From: an uncultured Pseudoxanthomonas sp.
Lineage (GTDB): Bacteria; Pseudomonadota; Gammaproteobacteria; Xanthomonadales; Xanthomonadaceae
Length of the DNA stretch: 26,152 nucleotides
Assembly: GCA_946886405.1 (NCBI GenBank)
Contig: CAMPIO010000049.1
Location: 1-26,152, forward strand
Direction: 5' to 3'
Position numbers and translations under genes: made by a program. The notes below the pieces were generated by a model. That model did not search any database, was not told the origin of the DNA, and saw nothing but the letters and a program-made list of their open reading frames with translations. The first letter of the stretch is position 1. Each line of letters begins with the position of its first letter. Below, one piece after another: positions 1 to 8,133 of this stretch.

Positions 1-455
1 AGCGAATACTGGGGGAAGCCTTCCGGCACGTTCGGCAGCTGGCGCGGGACGAAGTTGTCCTGGCCGCCACCATTGCCATCCTGCGGCATGCCATCGTTGC
101 CCTGCCGGTCGCGGTTGCGTTCACGGCGATTGCGGAAACGGTCGCGACGATTGTTGTTGTTGAAGCGGTTGCCGTCGCGCGGGTCGCCGCCTTCCTGCTG
201 GCCGCCTCCGTCGTGCTGGCCTCCTCCCTGCGCTTGCGGGGCGTGGGCATCGCCGCCGCCGTCGTGGGACGGTGCGGGTGCGGCCGGGGCGGAGGGGCGT
301 TCGGCCGCGACGGGCGGCAGCGGAAGCTGCGGCGCCGGGTCGGGCGCGCGCTCAGCGGGTGCTGAGGCGGTATCGGCGGACGGGACTTTCGGAGCGCGGG
401 CTTTGCGCACGCGCTTCTCGGCGGGAGCGCCGGTTTCGTTGCTGCTGTCGGACAA
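1..455 (-). CDS. rho: Transcription termination factor Rho, N-terminal part (cut by window edge)
   Basis: Only the first ~151 codons are in the window; the RNA-binding and ATPase domains lie beyond it. The visible part is a low-complexity extension: Ala/Pro-rich (about residues 20-65), Gly/Gln-rich (65-95), then an Asn/Arg-rich block (about 96-120, with RFNNNNRRDRFRNRR). It ends in PNVPEGFPQYS, which in Xanthomonas Rho directly precedes the Rho_N domain. Rho is the hexameric RNA helicase that ends transcription. The start is TTG at 455: it gives the expected LSDSSNE... N-terminus and has AGGA about 8 nt upstream; no ATG fits. trxA lies upstream on the same strand, the conserved trxA-rho order. 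Recognition rests on this synteny and on remembered sequence, because no catalytic motif is visible. Confidence 0.85.
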   Translation of the reverse strand, partial: MSDSSNETGAPAEKRVRKARAPKVPSADTASAPAERAPDPAPQLPLPPVAAERPSAPAAPAPSHDGGGDAHAPQAQGGGQHDGGGQQEGGDPRDGNRFNNNNRRDRFRNRRERNRDRQGNDGMPQDGNGGGQDNFVPRQLPNVPEGFPQYS

Positions 456-565
456 GGTGCGATTCCTCGCTAGGTGGCGAGCGCCGGCGTTGCGGCGGCG
501 GGGTGAAGTGAAGAGTGGGTATTCAGATGGGTGCGGCGCATCCCCTGCGCCGGATTTCGGGTCCG

Positions 566-594
566 ACACTACCACTGGCCCCGGGAGGCGGCAA
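566..594 (-). promoter_or_regulatory. Possible sigma-70 promoter for rho
   Basis: On the minus strand TTGCCG (594-589) and TAGTGT (571-566) are separated by exactly 17 nt, in the 210-bp gap between trxA and rho. The -10 is poor (3/6). If used, it would give a rho leader of about 100 nt. This is inference from spacing only. Confidence 0.25.
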
Positions 595-629
595 GCGGCG
601 GGCAGGCGTCGGGTTCAAGCGGATTCAGC

Positions 630-657
630 CTGCGCCCCCGTATCCTCGGAGGCGCAG
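630..657 (-). terminator. Hairpin just after trxA (terminator-like, no U-tract)
   Basis: A 10-bp stem (CTGCGCCCCC / GGAGGCGCAG on the plus strand, one mismatch that becomes G-U in the minus-strand RNA) with an 8-nt loop starts 8 nt after the trxA stop. No T-run follows on the minus strand, so it may stabilise the trxA mRNA 3' end or only attenuate read-through into rho. Confidence 0.4.
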
Positions 658-665
658 CGCAGGGG

Positions 666-1007
666 TCAGGCAGCCTGGGTGCCCAGGGCCTTGTCGATCA
701 TCTGGGTCAGCTGCCCCTTGCCGACGGCGCCGATCTGGGTGGCCTGGATCTGGCCGTCCTTGAACAGCAGCAGCATCGGGATGGAGCGCACGTGGTACTT
801 GATGGCGGTGGCGCGGTTCTCGTCCACGTTGACCTTGGCGACCTTCAGCTTGCCGCCGTAGGTCTCGGCCAGTTCGTCGAGGACCGGCGAAATCATCTTG
901 CACGGGCCGCACCATTCGGCCCAGAAGTCCACCAGCACTGGCTCGCCGGACTGAAGCACGGCAGCATCGAAATCGGCATCGCCGACGTGGGTCACTTTGT
1001 CGCTCAC
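666..1007 (-). CDS. trxA: Thioredoxin
   Basis: A 113-residue single-domain thioredoxin, about the usual length. It carries the redox motif WCGPC at 32-36 (Cys33, Cys36) and the conserved cis-proline in SIP (Pro77). It is a cytoplasmic dithiol reductant for ribonucleotide reductase, methionine sulfoxide reductase and many other proteins. The start codon is GTG at 1007, with AGGAGA 6 nt upstream; it gives the expected MSDKVTHV start. The gene is divergent from rhlB (225-bp gap) and upstream of rho, the arrangement also known in Escherichia coli (rhlB / trxA-rho). A hairpin follows the stop codon. No oddities. Confidence 0.97.
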   Translation of the reverse strand: MSDKVTHVGDADFDAAVLQSGEPVLVDFWAEWCGPCKMISPVLDELAETYGGKLKVAKVNVDENRATAIKYHVRSIPMLLLFKDGQIQATQIGAVGKGQLTQMIDKALGTQAA

Positions 1008-1232
1008 GGGGATCTCCTGCGGGGTCCGCGGGCGGGCGCGGACGGGTTCGGGCCGGGACGGCCACCACTATTGGGGTAAACTGGGGCGTTCCGCGACCTT
1101 TTCAAGGTTTCCCGAGTGGTCGCGCAACCCGGCACAGGGGGCGCAGTGTGCGACGCCGGTCAGGCCGTTGCAAGCACACCCACCGCATTCATATGAGACG
1201 CGCGCGGAACACAGCGACGCAAAGAAGAAGGC

Positions 1233-2918
1233 ATGAGCGACAAACCGTTAACCGATATAACTTTCTCTTCGTTCGACCTGCATCCGGCGCTGCTCGCCGG
1301 CCTGGAAGGCGCGGGTTTCTCCCGCTGCACACCGATCCAGGCGATGACGCTGCCGGTCGCCCTCGCGGGCCGTGATGTCGCCGGGCAGGCGCAGACAGGC
1401 ACCGGCAAGACGCTGGCGTTCCTCGTCGCGGTGATGAACCGCCTGCTGACGCGTCCGGCGCTGGCCGAGCGCAAGCCGGAAGACCCGCGTGCGCTGATCC
1501 TGGCGCCCACCCGCGAGTTGGCCATCCAGATCCACAAGGATGCCGTGAAGTTCGGCGCCGACCTCGGCCTGCGCTTCGCGCTGGTGTACGGCGGCGTGGA
1601 CTACGACAAACAGCGCGAGATCCTGCAGCAGGGCGTGGACGTCATCATCGCCACGCCGGGCCGCCTGATCGATTACGTCAAGCAGCACAAGGTCGTCAGC
1701 CTGCACGCCTGCGAGATGTGCGTGCTGGACGAAGCCGACCGCATGTTCGACCTCGGCTTCATCAAGGACATCCGCTTCCTGCTGCGTCGCATGCCGGAGC
1801 GCACTACCCGGCAGACCCTGCTGTTCTCGGCCACGCTGTCGCATCGCGTGCTGGAGCTGGCGTACGAGCACATGAACGAGCCGGAGAAGCTCGTCGTCGA
1901 AACCGAATTCATCACCGCGGCCAAGGTGCGGCAGAAGCTTTACTACCCGGCGGATGAGGAAAAGATCCCGCTGCTGATCGGCCTGCTGTCGCGCAGCGAA
2001 GGTGCGCGCACCATGGTGTTCGTCAACACCAAGGCGTTCGTCGAGCGCGTGGCGCGCGCGCTGGAGCGCGCCGGCTACCGCGTCGGCGTGCTGTCCGGCG
2101 ACGTGCCGCAGAAGAAGCGCGAATCGTTGTTGAAGCGTTTCCAGGCGGGTCAGCTGGAACTGCTGGTGGCCACCGACGTGGCCGCGCGCGGCCTGCATAT
2201 CGATGGCGTGTCGCACGTGTTCAACTACGACCTGCCGTTCGATGCCGAAGACTACGTGCACCGCATCGGCCGCACCGCGCGCCTGGGTGCCGAGGGTGAT
2301 GCGATCAGCTTCGCGTGCGAGCGCTACGCGATGTCGCTGCCCGATATCGAGGCGTACATCGAACAGAAGATCCCGTCCGAGCCGGTCACCGCCGAGTTGC
2401 TGACCGCCCTGCCGCGTCCGGAGCGTCCGAAGCCGGCAGCGGGCGAGGGCGACGACGAAGAAGAAAGCGTCAGCCAGATCTTCCGCGAGGCCCGCGAACA
2501 GAAGGCGGCCGACGAAGAGCGTCGCGGTGGCGGGCGCAAGCCCGGTGGGTCCGGTGGCGCCGGTCGTCGCGACGGTGCTCGTCGCGATGGTCCGCGTTCG
2601 ACCGACGGCAAGCCGCGTCCGCCACGCGCACCGCGTCCGCCACGCCCCGAAGGCGAGGCTGCCGCCGAGGCCGCACCGACCGCGCAGGCTGCCCCCGTGC
2701 CGCGTCCCGAGTCCGCCGCGCTGCCGGAAGGCGATCGCAAGCCGCGCAAGCGTCGCCGTCGTCGCCACGGTCGTCCGCTTGAAGGTGCCGAGGGTACGGT
2801 GGCGAATGCCACACTGGTCGCCGCCAAGCCGGCGGCCGCCGCGAAGTCGGTCGACGACAGCGCGGGCTTCCTGACCCGGCTGGGCCGCAAGATCCGGTCG
2901 TTCGTCTCCGGCAACTGA
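1233..2918 (+). CDS. rhlB: ATP-dependent RNA helicase RhlB (DEAD-box)
   Basis: DEAD-box RNA helicase of 561 residues, the RNA-unwinding partner of the RNase E degradosome in gammaproteobacteria. Visible motifs: Q-motif around 29-36; Walker A AQTGTGKT (53-60); PTRELA (92-97); TPGR (141-144); DEAD (166-169); SAT (199-201); and ARGLHIDGV and HRIGRTAR in the second RecA domain. The helicase core ends near residue 400. The remaining ~160 residues are a low-complexity Gly/Arg/Pro/Ala tail with a [12 protein letters not shown] cluster, much longer than in E. coli RhlB (421 aa in total) but usual in xanthomonads. ATG at 1233 has an AAGAAGG ribosome site. The gene is followed by a palindromic repeat and then ftsE. 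Confidence 0.97.
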   Translation: MSDKPLTDITFSSFDLHPALLAGLEGAGFSRCTPIQAMTLPVALAGRDVAGQAQTGTGKTLAFLVAVMNRLLTRPALAERKPEDPRALILAPTRELAIQIHKDAVKFGADLGLRFALVYGGVDYDKQREILQQGVDVIIATPGRLIDYVKQHKVVSLHACEMCVLDEADRMFDLGFIKDIRFLLRRMPERTTRQTLLFSATLSHRVLELAYEHMNEPEKLVVETEFITAAKVRQKLYYPADEEKIPLLIGLLSRSEGARTMVFVNTKAFVERVARALERAGYRVGVLSGDVPQKKRESLLKRFQAGQLELLVATDVAARGLHIDGVSHVFNYDLPFDAEDYVHRIGRTARLGAEGDAISFACERYAMSLPDIEAYIEQKIPSEPVTAELLTALPRPERPKPAAGEGDDEEESVSQIFREAREQKAADEERRGGGRKPGGSGGAGRRDGARRDGPRSTDGKPRPPRAPRPPRPEGEAAAEAAPTAQAAPVPRPESAALPEGDRKPRKRRRRRHGRPLEGAEGTVANATLVAAKPAAAAKSVDDSAGFLTRLGRKIRSFVSGN

Positions 2919-2933
2919 CCCGCGACACCTGCA

Positions 2934-3004
2934 GGAGCGCCCTTTGGGCGCGATGCCTTGCCAGAAGACATTCGGAGCAAGGCATCGCGCCCAAAGGGCG
3001 CTCC
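2934..3004. repeat. REP-like palindromic repeat after rhlB
   Basis: A perfect 28-bp inverted repeat: GGAGCGCCCTTTGGGCGCGA... at 2934-2961 and its complement at 2977-3004, with a 15-nt loop. The outer edges extend as TGCAGGAGCG / CGCTCCTACA with one mismatch. It belongs to the GTAGGAGCG family of intergenic repeats common in Xanthomonadaceae and Pseudomonas, mobilised by RAYT (REP-associated) transposases in related genomes. No RAYT gene is in the window. In RNA it would form a very stable hairpin separating rhlB from ftsE. A relative lies at 6299-6374. Confidence 0.85.
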
Positions 3005-3063
3005 TACAAAAGCGTGGGTCGCCTGTTTACCGGTGCGCATCGCAACCAGCGTGCCGGCTCCGG

Positions 3064-3069
3064 CATAAT
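3064..3069 (+). promoter_or_regulatory. Candidate -10 box for a leaderless ftsE transcript
   Basis: CATAAT (5/6 to TATAAT) ends 8 nt before the ftsE ATG at 3078, and there is no Shine-Dalgarno sequence between them. Initiation 7-8 nt after the -10 would begin the mRNA at the start codon. No good -35 is seen. Confidence 0.4.
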
Positions 3070-3077
3070 CGACGCAC

Positions 3078-3764
3078 ATGAGCGTCCTTCGATTCGAAAA
3101 CGTCAGCAAGCAGTACCCCGGTGGCCATGCGGCGCTGGAGGACGTCAGCTTCGAGGTGGCCGAAGGCGAGATGCTGTTCGTCACCGGCCACTCCGGTGCG
3201 GGCAAGAGCACGCTGCTGAAGTTGATCCACTTGAGCGAACGACCGAGCCGTGGTGCGGTCCTGTTCGCCGGCAAGAACCTGCTGAAGGTGCGCGGTGGTC
3301 GCATTCCGATGCATCGTCGCGAGGTCGGCGCGGTCTACCAGGACCATCGCCTGCTCACCGACCGCACGGTGATGGAAAACGTCTCGCTGCCGCTGATCCT
3401 GCGTGGCGACCGGCGCGGCGACATCGGCAAGCGCGTACGCGAAGTGCTGGCGCGGCTGGGCCTGGGTCATCGTGAGAAGGCATTGCCCACGCAACTGTCC
3501 GCAGGCGAACAGCAGCGCGTCGGCATCGCGCGCGCCATCGTCGCCGAGCCACGCCTGCTGGTGGCGGACGAACCGACCGGCAACCTCGATCCCACGCTGG
3601 CGGCGGAGATCATGTCGCTGTTCGCGTCCATGCCGGAGCGCGGCACCAGCGTGCTGGTGGTGAGCCATGACCTGTCGCTGCTCAAACGCATGAAGAAGCG
3701 TGTGCTGATCCTCGACCACGGCAAGCTGGCCGACGACATCTCTCCGGCGGACCTGGCCGAATGA
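3078..3764 (+). CDS. ftsE: Cell division ATP-binding protein FtsE
   Basis: ABC ATPase of 228 residues, the usual FtsE length. Walker A GHSGAGKST (37-45), Q-loop Gln88, signature LSAGEQQR (140-147), Walker B LLVADEP (160-166) and H-loop His197 are all present. With FtsX it forms the inner-membrane complex that couples divisome assembly to periplasmic activation of peptidoglycan hydrolases (via EnvC in E. coli). Its stop overlaps the ftsX start (ATGA at 3761-3764), indicating translational coupling. There is no ribosome site before the ATG; see the -10 element at 3064. Confidence 0.96.
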   Translation: MSVLRFENVSKQYPGGHAALEDVSFEVAEGEMLFVTGHSGAGKSTLLKLIHLSERPSRGAVLFAGKNLLKVRGGRIPMHRREVGAVYQDHRLLTDRTVMENVSLPLILRGDRRGDIGKRVREVLARLGLGHREKALPTQLSAGEQQRVGIARAIVAEPRLLVADEPTGNLDPTLAAEIMSLFASMPERGTSVLVVSHDLSLLKRMKKRVLILDHGKLADDISPADLAE

Positions 3765-4705
3765 GCGACGCGAAGAACAGCCGCGCGCAGGCGCGCTCCG
3801 GTTTCGGTATCTGGCTGGACCAGCATCTCTACAGTTTCGTCTCCAGCCTGGGCCGCACCGTGCGTCGTCCATGGGCGACGCTGCTGACGATCGGCGTGAT
3901 GGCGGTGGCCTTCGTGCTGCCGCTGGGCCTGTGGCTGGCACTGCAGAACGTCGGCCACTTCGCCGGTGACGTGCAGCAGTCGCGCGAGATCGATCTGTTC
4001 CTCGCGCCGGAGACACCGGTCGCGCGCGCGCAGGCCCTCGCGGAATCGCTGCGTGGTCGCGACGATGTCGCCCGTGTCGAGTTGCGCACCCCCGAACAAG
4101 GCCTGGCGGAGTTCCGCGAGCGCAGTGGCCTGGCGGATTCGCTGGCCTTGCTGGACGGCAATCCCTTGCCCAGCCTGTTGGTCGTGGTGCCCGAAGGCGA
4201 CGAAGCACGGCTCATCGCCGCACTGGAAGCCCTGCCGGAAACCGATCTGCTGCAGCACGATGCGGCCTGGCGCGAGCGGCTGGCCGGTTGGATGGGGTTC
4301 GGCAAACGGCTGGTGTGGGTGCTGGCCGCGCTGTTCGGCCTGGGCGCACTGCTCGTGGTCGGCAACACCGTGCGGCTGGATATCCAGTCGCGGCGCGAAG
4401 AAATCGGTGTGCTGCAGTTGCTCGGTGCGAGCGATGGCTTCATCCGCCGCCCGTTCGTGTATCTGGGTGCGTGGTACGGCCTGGCCGCCGGCGCCCTCGC
4501 GCTGGGCCTGCTGACGCTGGCAGCGCTGGCGCTGCGCGATCCGCTGGCGGCACTGGCGCGGAGTTATGGCAGTCCGTTCGTGCTGGTCGGGCTGGACCCG
4601 GTCGGTGCGACGGCCGTCGTGCTGGCGGCTACGGTGATCGGCTGGGTGGGGGCATGGCTGGTGACGGGCCACTTCTTGCGTCAGACTCGACCGACTGAAA
4701 CCTGA
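3761..4705 (+). CDS. ftsX: Cell division protein FtsX (ABC permease-like)
   Basis: 314-residue inner-membrane partner of FtsE. Four transmembrane segments can be read: about 39-61, 183-202, 236-257 and 281-303, the classic FtsX layout, with a large periplasmic loop (about 62-180) between the first two that in other bacteria contacts the hydrolase activator. The cytoplasmic stretch LDIQSRREEIGVLQLLGAS (about 207-225) matches the conserved FtsX/MacB coupling region. It starts inside the ftsE stop codon. A response regulator gene follows after 14 nt and may be in the same transcript. Slightly shorter than E. coli FtsX (352 aa), lacking part of the N-terminal cytoplasmic region. Confidence 0.95.
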   Translation: MSDAKNSRAQARSGFGIWLDQHLYSFVSSLGRTVRRPWATLLTIGVMAVAFVLPLGLWLALQNVGHFAGDVQQSREIDLFLAPETPVARAQALAESLRGRDDVARVELRTPEQGLAEFRERSGLADSLALLDGNPLPSLLVVVPEGDEARLIAALEALPETDLLQHDAAWRERLAGWMGFGKRLVWVLAALFGLGALLVVGNTVRLDIQSRREEIGVLQLLGASDGFIRRPFVYLGAWYGLAAGALALGLLTLAALALRDPLAALARSYGSPFVLVGLDPVGATAVVLAATVIGWVGAWLVTGHFLRQTRPTET

Positions 4706-4719
4706 GATTCCTCACCTTC

Positions 4720-5559
4720 ATGGCCCAAGAGCTCCGGCACCTGATCAGCGACGCGCCCCGCGTGATGGTGGTGGACGGGTCCAAGCTGGTCCGCAAGCTG
4801 ATTGCCGACGTGCTGCAGCGCGAGTTGCCGGGGGTGCAGGTGATCGGCTGTTCCAGCGTCGCCGAGGCCCGTAACGCACTGGCGGGCGGTGAAGTGCATC
4901 TGGTGACGACCGCGCTCGCACTGCCCGACGGTGACGGACTGGAGATCGCACGCAGCGTCCGCGAAGCCGCAGGGCAGGCCTACGTACCGGTGATCGTGGT
5001 CTCCGGCGATGCGCAGCAACATCTCGAAGAGCGTCGCTTCACCGAATACGTCACCGATTATTTCGACAAGTCACTCGGGCATGAGGCGCTGGCCACCTTC
5101 ATCCGGGGCTACGTGCAGCCCGAACCGATCGTGGGCGCGACCATCCTGTACATCGAGGACAGCCGCGTCGTCGCCGAGACCACGCGGCGCATGCTGGAGC
5201 GCCAGTCGCTCAACGTGGTGCACGTGCTCAAGGCCGAAGACGCGTTCGCCCTGCTCACGGCGGAATCACTGGGCCTGTCCACGCACAAGTTCGATCTGGT
5301 GCTGACCGACGTCATCCTGAAGGGCGAACTGAGTGGCCGCGACATCGTGCAGCGGATCCGTGTGGACTTCGCCTACGGCAAGCGGCGCCTGCCGATCCTG
5401 GTGATGACCGGCGACAGCAATCGCGACAATCAGGCGGAGTTGCTGCAGGCCGGCGCCAACGACCTGGTGCTGAAGCCGATCGCCGAACGCCTGCTGGTGA
5501 CCAAGGTGCTGTTCCAGCTGCGCCTGGCGCGCATGGACGAATCGCGCAGTCTGGTCTGA
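4720..5559 (+). CDS. Double-receiver response regulator (first receiver degenerate)
   Basis: 279 residues made of two tandem CheY-like receiver domains and nothing else recognisable. The second (about 140-270) is canonical: acidic pair Glu146-Asp147, phosphoacceptor Asp197 in LVLTDV, Thr230 and Lys252 in LKP. The first (about 13-132) keeps Asp19 and Lys117 (YFDKS), but the phosphoacceptor position reads TTALALPD, with Ala65 in place of Asp, so it is probably a pseudo-receiver. There is no DNA-binding or enzymatic output domain, so the partner must be a protein. The gene sits 14 nt after ftsX and 15 nt before ung, with no clear ribosome site. The cognate kinase is not in the window. Function is inferred from domains only. 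Confidence 0.85.
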   Translation: MAQELRHLISDAPRVMVVDGSKLVRKLIADVLQRELPGVQVIGCSSVAEARNALAGGEVHLVTTALALPDGDGLEIARSVREAAGQAYVPVIVVSGDAQQHLEERRFTEYVTDYFDKSLGHEALATFIRGYVQPEPIVGATILYIEDSRVVAETTRRMLERQSLNVVHVLKAEDAFALLTAESLGLSTHKFDLVLTDVILKGELSGRDIVQRIRVDFAYGKRRLPILVMTGDSNRDNQAELLQAGANDLVLKPIAERLLVTKVLFQLRLARMDESRSLV

Positions 5560-5574
5560 GCCGCAGCGACGCGC

Positions 5575-6282
5575 ATGACCGACGACGATCGCATCAGGCT
5601 GGAGCCTTCGTGGAAGGCGCACATCGGCGACTGGCTGCAGCGGCCGGACATGCGCGATCTGTCGGCCTTCCTGCGCCAGCGCAAGGCGGCCGGCGCGCGC
5701 ATCTATCCGCCGGGGCCGCAGATCTTCGCGGCGTTCGATGCGACGCCGTTCGATGCGGTGAAAGTGGTGATCCTCGGGCAGGACCCGTACCACGGGCCAG
5801 GCCAGGCACATGGGCTGTGTTTCTCCGTGCTGCCGGGCGTGCCGGTGCCGCCATCGCTGCTCAACATCTACAAGGAAATCAACGCCGACCTCGGCATCGC
5901 GCCACCGGATCACGGCTGCCTGCTGCCGTGGGCGCGGCAGGGCGTGCTGCTGCTCAACGCTGTGCTGACGGTGGAGGATGGCCGCGCGGGTGCGCACCAG
6001 GGCAAAGGATGGGAGGGTTTCACCGACCATGCCATCGAAACGTTGGCGCGTGAGCGCGAAGACCTGGTGTTCCTGCTGTGGGGCAGCTATGCGCAGGCCA
6101 AGGGCAAGGTGATCGACACGCGTCGCCATCGCGTGCTGCGCGCACCGCATCCTTCGCCGCTGTCCGCGCACCGCGGTTTTCTTGGATGCGGGCACTTCAG
6201 CGCGACCAACCAGTACCTTGCCCAGCGCGGCAAGACGCCCGTCGACTGGCGGTTGCCGCCGCGCGCCCAACTGGTGCTTTGA
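5575..6282 (+). CDS. ung: Uracil-DNA glycosylase (family 1)
   Basis: 235 residues, typical for family-1 Ung. It removes uracil from DNA, the first step of base excision repair after cytosine deamination or dUTP incorporation. The water-activating motif [13 protein letters not shown] is at 68-80 (Asp70 catalytic), the uracil-binding LLLNAVLTV is at about 125-133, and the Leu-intercalation/His motif [11 protein letters not shown] is at 192-202 (His192). It starts 15 nt after the response regulator, with only a weak ribosome site, so it may be co-transcribed. A REP-like palindrome follows 16 nt after the stop. Confidence 0.97.
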   Translation: MTDDDRIRLEPSWKAHIGDWLQRPDMRDLSAFLRQRKAAGARIYPPGPQIFAAFDATPFDAVKVVILGQDPYHGPGQAHGLCFSVLPGVPVPPSLLNIYKEINADLGIAPPDHGCLLPWARQGVLLLNAVLTVEDGRAGAHQGKGWEGFTDHAIETLAREREDLVFLLWGSYAQAKGKVIDTRRHRVLRAPHPSPLSAHRGFLGCGHFSATNQYLAQRGKTPVDWRLPPRAQLVL

Positions 6283-6298
6283 AGCGGGCGTGGGCCTC

Positions 6299-6374
6299 TG
6301 TGGGAGCGGGCCATGCCCGCGATGCTCTTCGATCGGATCGCGCAAAAGCATCGCGGGCACGGCCCGTTCCTACA
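6299..6374. repeat. REP-like palindromic repeat after ung
   Basis: 28-nt arms: TGTGGGAGCGGGCCATGCCC... at 6299-6326, and at 6347-6374 a right arm ending GGCCCGTTCCTACA. The arms match at 25 of 28 positions. Two of the three differences give G-T pairs, so the RNA hairpin survives. It lies between the convergent ends of ung and the DUF2059 gene. It shares the TGTAGGAGCG outer edge and the GCGATGC core with the repeat at 2934-3004. Confidence 0.8.
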
Positions 6375-6391
6375 ATCGTTTTCCTGCGTGA

Positions 6392-6952
6392 TCAGCGCGT
6401 GCGGCGTCGCTTCTGCGGTGGCGACACCGGAGGCGGTGGCGTGACCGGGATGTTCTTGATCTCGCCCTGCAGCTCTTCCAGCATCGGCACGATCTTCTGC
6501 TGCACGGCGGCCATGACGTTCTGCATCAGGGCCGGGTTCTTGTCGAGCATGCGCTGGCCGGCGGCGCTTTCGTAGAACTTGGTGATGGCACGCACGTCCT
6601 CGCGCGTGTAGGTCTTCTTGTAGACGTCCAGGTACACCGGCCGCATCTCGTCCCACGACAGCGCCTTGCGCACGATCTCCTGCGTCTTGGCCTGGATGCG
6701 GGCGACTTCGGCTTTCTGTTCCTCGGTCATTTCCTTGCCGGCGAAATGCTTGTCGAACTCCTGCTGCTGCACGGCCTCCATCTGCGGCACCACGCCCGCC
6801 AGCAGGCTCTCGGCGCGGGATGCTTTCAGCAGGCGGTCGATGTCGGCATCGGAGGGTTCGGCTGCGACGGCGACGCTGGTGCAGGCCAGGGCGAGGAGGA
6901 TGAGGACGAGGCCGGAGAGCCGGCGGACCACGGTCAGCGAAGAAGCACTCAT
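6392..6952 (-). CDS. DUF2059 family exported protein
   Basis: 186 residues. An N-terminal signal peptide (RR then a hydrophobic stretch, about 9-30, likely cut after AVA at 30) precedes a helical DUF2059-type domain. Recognition rests on the typical stretches VVPQMEAVQQQEF, YKKTYTREDVRAITKFYESAAGQRML and a helical C-terminal part. The tail PVTPPPPVSPPQKRRRTR is Pro-rich and basic. The family is periplasmic with no established activity. The gene faces ung tail-to-tail across a palindromic repeat and is divergent from arfB (126 bp between starts). The ribosome site is weak. Confidence 0.8.
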   Translation of the reverse strand: MSASSLTVVRRLSGLVLILLALACTSVAVAAEPSDADIDRLLKASRAESLLAGVVPQMEAVQQQEFDKHFAGKEMTEEQKAEVARIQAKTQEIVRKALSWDEMRPVYLDVYKKTYTREDVRAITKFYESAAGQRMLDKNPALMQNVMAAVQQKIVPMLEELQGEIKNIPVTPPPPVSPPQKRRRTR

Positions 6953-7065
6953 GCAGTGGCTGGACGAGATGGTGCGGGGGCACAGGGTGCCTGCCGGGAA
7001 GTAAATCTGGTGTTAACCGGCGCCCACCCTGCGCCAGCACGCTACGAACCATCGCTCATCCTGAC

Positions 7066-7071
7066 TACAAT
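7066..7071 (+). promoter_or_regulatory. Candidate -10 box for a leaderless arfB transcript
   Basis: TACAAT (5/6 to consensus) ends exactly 7 nt before the arfB ATG (7079), with no ribosome-binding site between. Initiation at the usual distance would start the RNA at the A of ATG. The -35 region is not convincing. Confidence 0.45.
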
Positions 7072-7078
7072 CCGCCGC

Positions 7079-7513
7079 ATGGGGAGCACCGCACTCGAGA
7101 TCACGCCGACGCTGGCGATTCCGGACGACGAACTGATCGAACGCTTCGTGCGTGCGAGCGGCGCGGGTGGCCAGAACGTCAACAAGGTCGCGACGGCGGT
7201 GGAGCTGCGCTTCGACGTGGCGGGTTCGCCGTCACTGCCCGACGCCTTGCGCGAGCGCCTGCTGACCCGGCGAGACCGGCGGCTGACGGACGAGGGCGTG
7301 CTGGTGATCGACGCACAACGCTTCCGCACGCAGGACCGCAACCGCCAGGACGCGCGCGAGCGGCTGGCGACGATCATTGCCGCCGCGCTGGTCGTGCCGA
7401 AGAAGCGCGTGGCCACCAAGCCGTCGCGCGCCGCGAAGGCGCGTCGCCTGGATGCCAAGCGCGAGCGCAGTCAGGTCAAGCGTGGCCGTTCGCAGAAAAA
7501 CACTTGGGAGTAA
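7079..7513 (+). CDS. arfB: Alternative ribosome-rescue factor / peptidyl-tRNA hydrolase ArfB
   Basis: 144 residues, the usual size for ArfB (YaeJ). It holds the RF1-like catalytic GGQ motif at 30-32 within ASGAGGQNVNK, and a long basic C-terminal tail (KKRVATKPSRAAKARRLDAKR onward). In the family this tail enters the empty mRNA channel of stalled ribosomes. The protein hydrolyses peptidyl-tRNA on non-stop complexes, backing up tmRNA. ATG at 7079 was chosen because MGSTALEITPTL aligns with the family start; the frame stays open further upstream but is not family-like. The stop is 4 nt before the TTG of the next gene, whose ribosome site lies in the arfB end, so the two are probably coupled. 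Confidence 0.93.
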   Translation: MGSTALEITPTLAIPDDELIERFVRASGAGGQNVNKVATAVELRFDVAGSPSLPDALRERLLTRRDRRLTDEGVLVIDAQRFRTQDRNRQDARERLATIIAAALVVPKKRVATKPSRAAKARRLDAKRERSQVKRGRSQKNTWE

Positions 7514-7517
7514 CCGT

Positions 7518-8114
7518 TTGAGCCACGACATCGTTCCGCCCATCCCGCCCCAGATGCCGCAGGTGCCGCCCAACCGCTTCACGCGCTGGCTGGGGCGCAC
7601 GTTCCTGCGGGTGTTCGGCTGGAAGATCGTGGGCACGCTGCCGGACATTCCCAAGCTGGTGATGATCGTCGCGCCGCACTCGTCCAACTGGGATGGCATC
7701 TGGGGCATGGCGGCGAAGATCGCGATGGGCTTCCAGGTGCGCGTGCTGGGCAAGGCGCAGCTGTTCTGGTGGCCGCTGTCCCCGCTGCTGCGCAAGCTGG
7801 GCGTGGTGCCGGTAGACCGCAGCTCGCCGCAGGGCACGGTGGAACAGGCGGTACGGATGATCCGCACGTCCGACAGGATGTGGTTCGCACTGACGCCGGA
7901 AGGCACCCGCAGGCGCGTGGACAAGTGGAAGGGCGGCTTCCTGAAGATCGCCCAGCAAGCGCAGGTGCCGATCCTGATGGCCTACTTCCACTACCCCGAC
8001 AAGGTCGTCGGCATCGGCGACGTGTATTACCCCACGGGCGACATGGAGACCGACATGGCGGCCATCCGCGCGTGGTACCAGCCGTGGCAGGGGAAGAACC
8101 GCGGGACGGTGTGA
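7518..8114 (+). CDS. Lysophospholipid acyltransferase (LPLAT/PlsC-like)
   Basis: 198 residues from a TTG start at 7518, preceded by GGGAG with 7-nt spacing in the last codons of arfB. The acyltransferase motif HSSNWD (H-X4-D, His54-Asp59) and the substrate motif PEGTR (127-131) are present, followed by WKGGFLKIAQQAQVPILM. These are hallmarks of the PlsC superfamily, which transfers acyl groups to lysophospholipids or related acceptors at the membrane face. No clear transmembrane helix is seen, and the protein is shorter than classical PlsC, so it belongs to the small soluble branch. The acceptor is unknown. A later ATG at 7554 is possible but would lose the Shine-Dalgarno. Confidence 0.85.
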   Translation: MSHDIVPPIPPQMPQVPPNRFTRWLGRTFLRVFGWKIVGTLPDIPKLVMIVAPHSSNWDGIWGMAAKIAMGFQVRVLGKAQLFWWPLSPLLRKLGVVPVDRSSPQGTVEQAVRMIRTSDRMWFALTPEGTRRRVDKWKGGFLKIAQQAQVPILMAYFHYPDKVVGIGDVYYPTGDMETDMAAIRAWYQPWQGKNRGTV

Positions 8115-8133
8115 GGCCGGATCGACACGGCAG

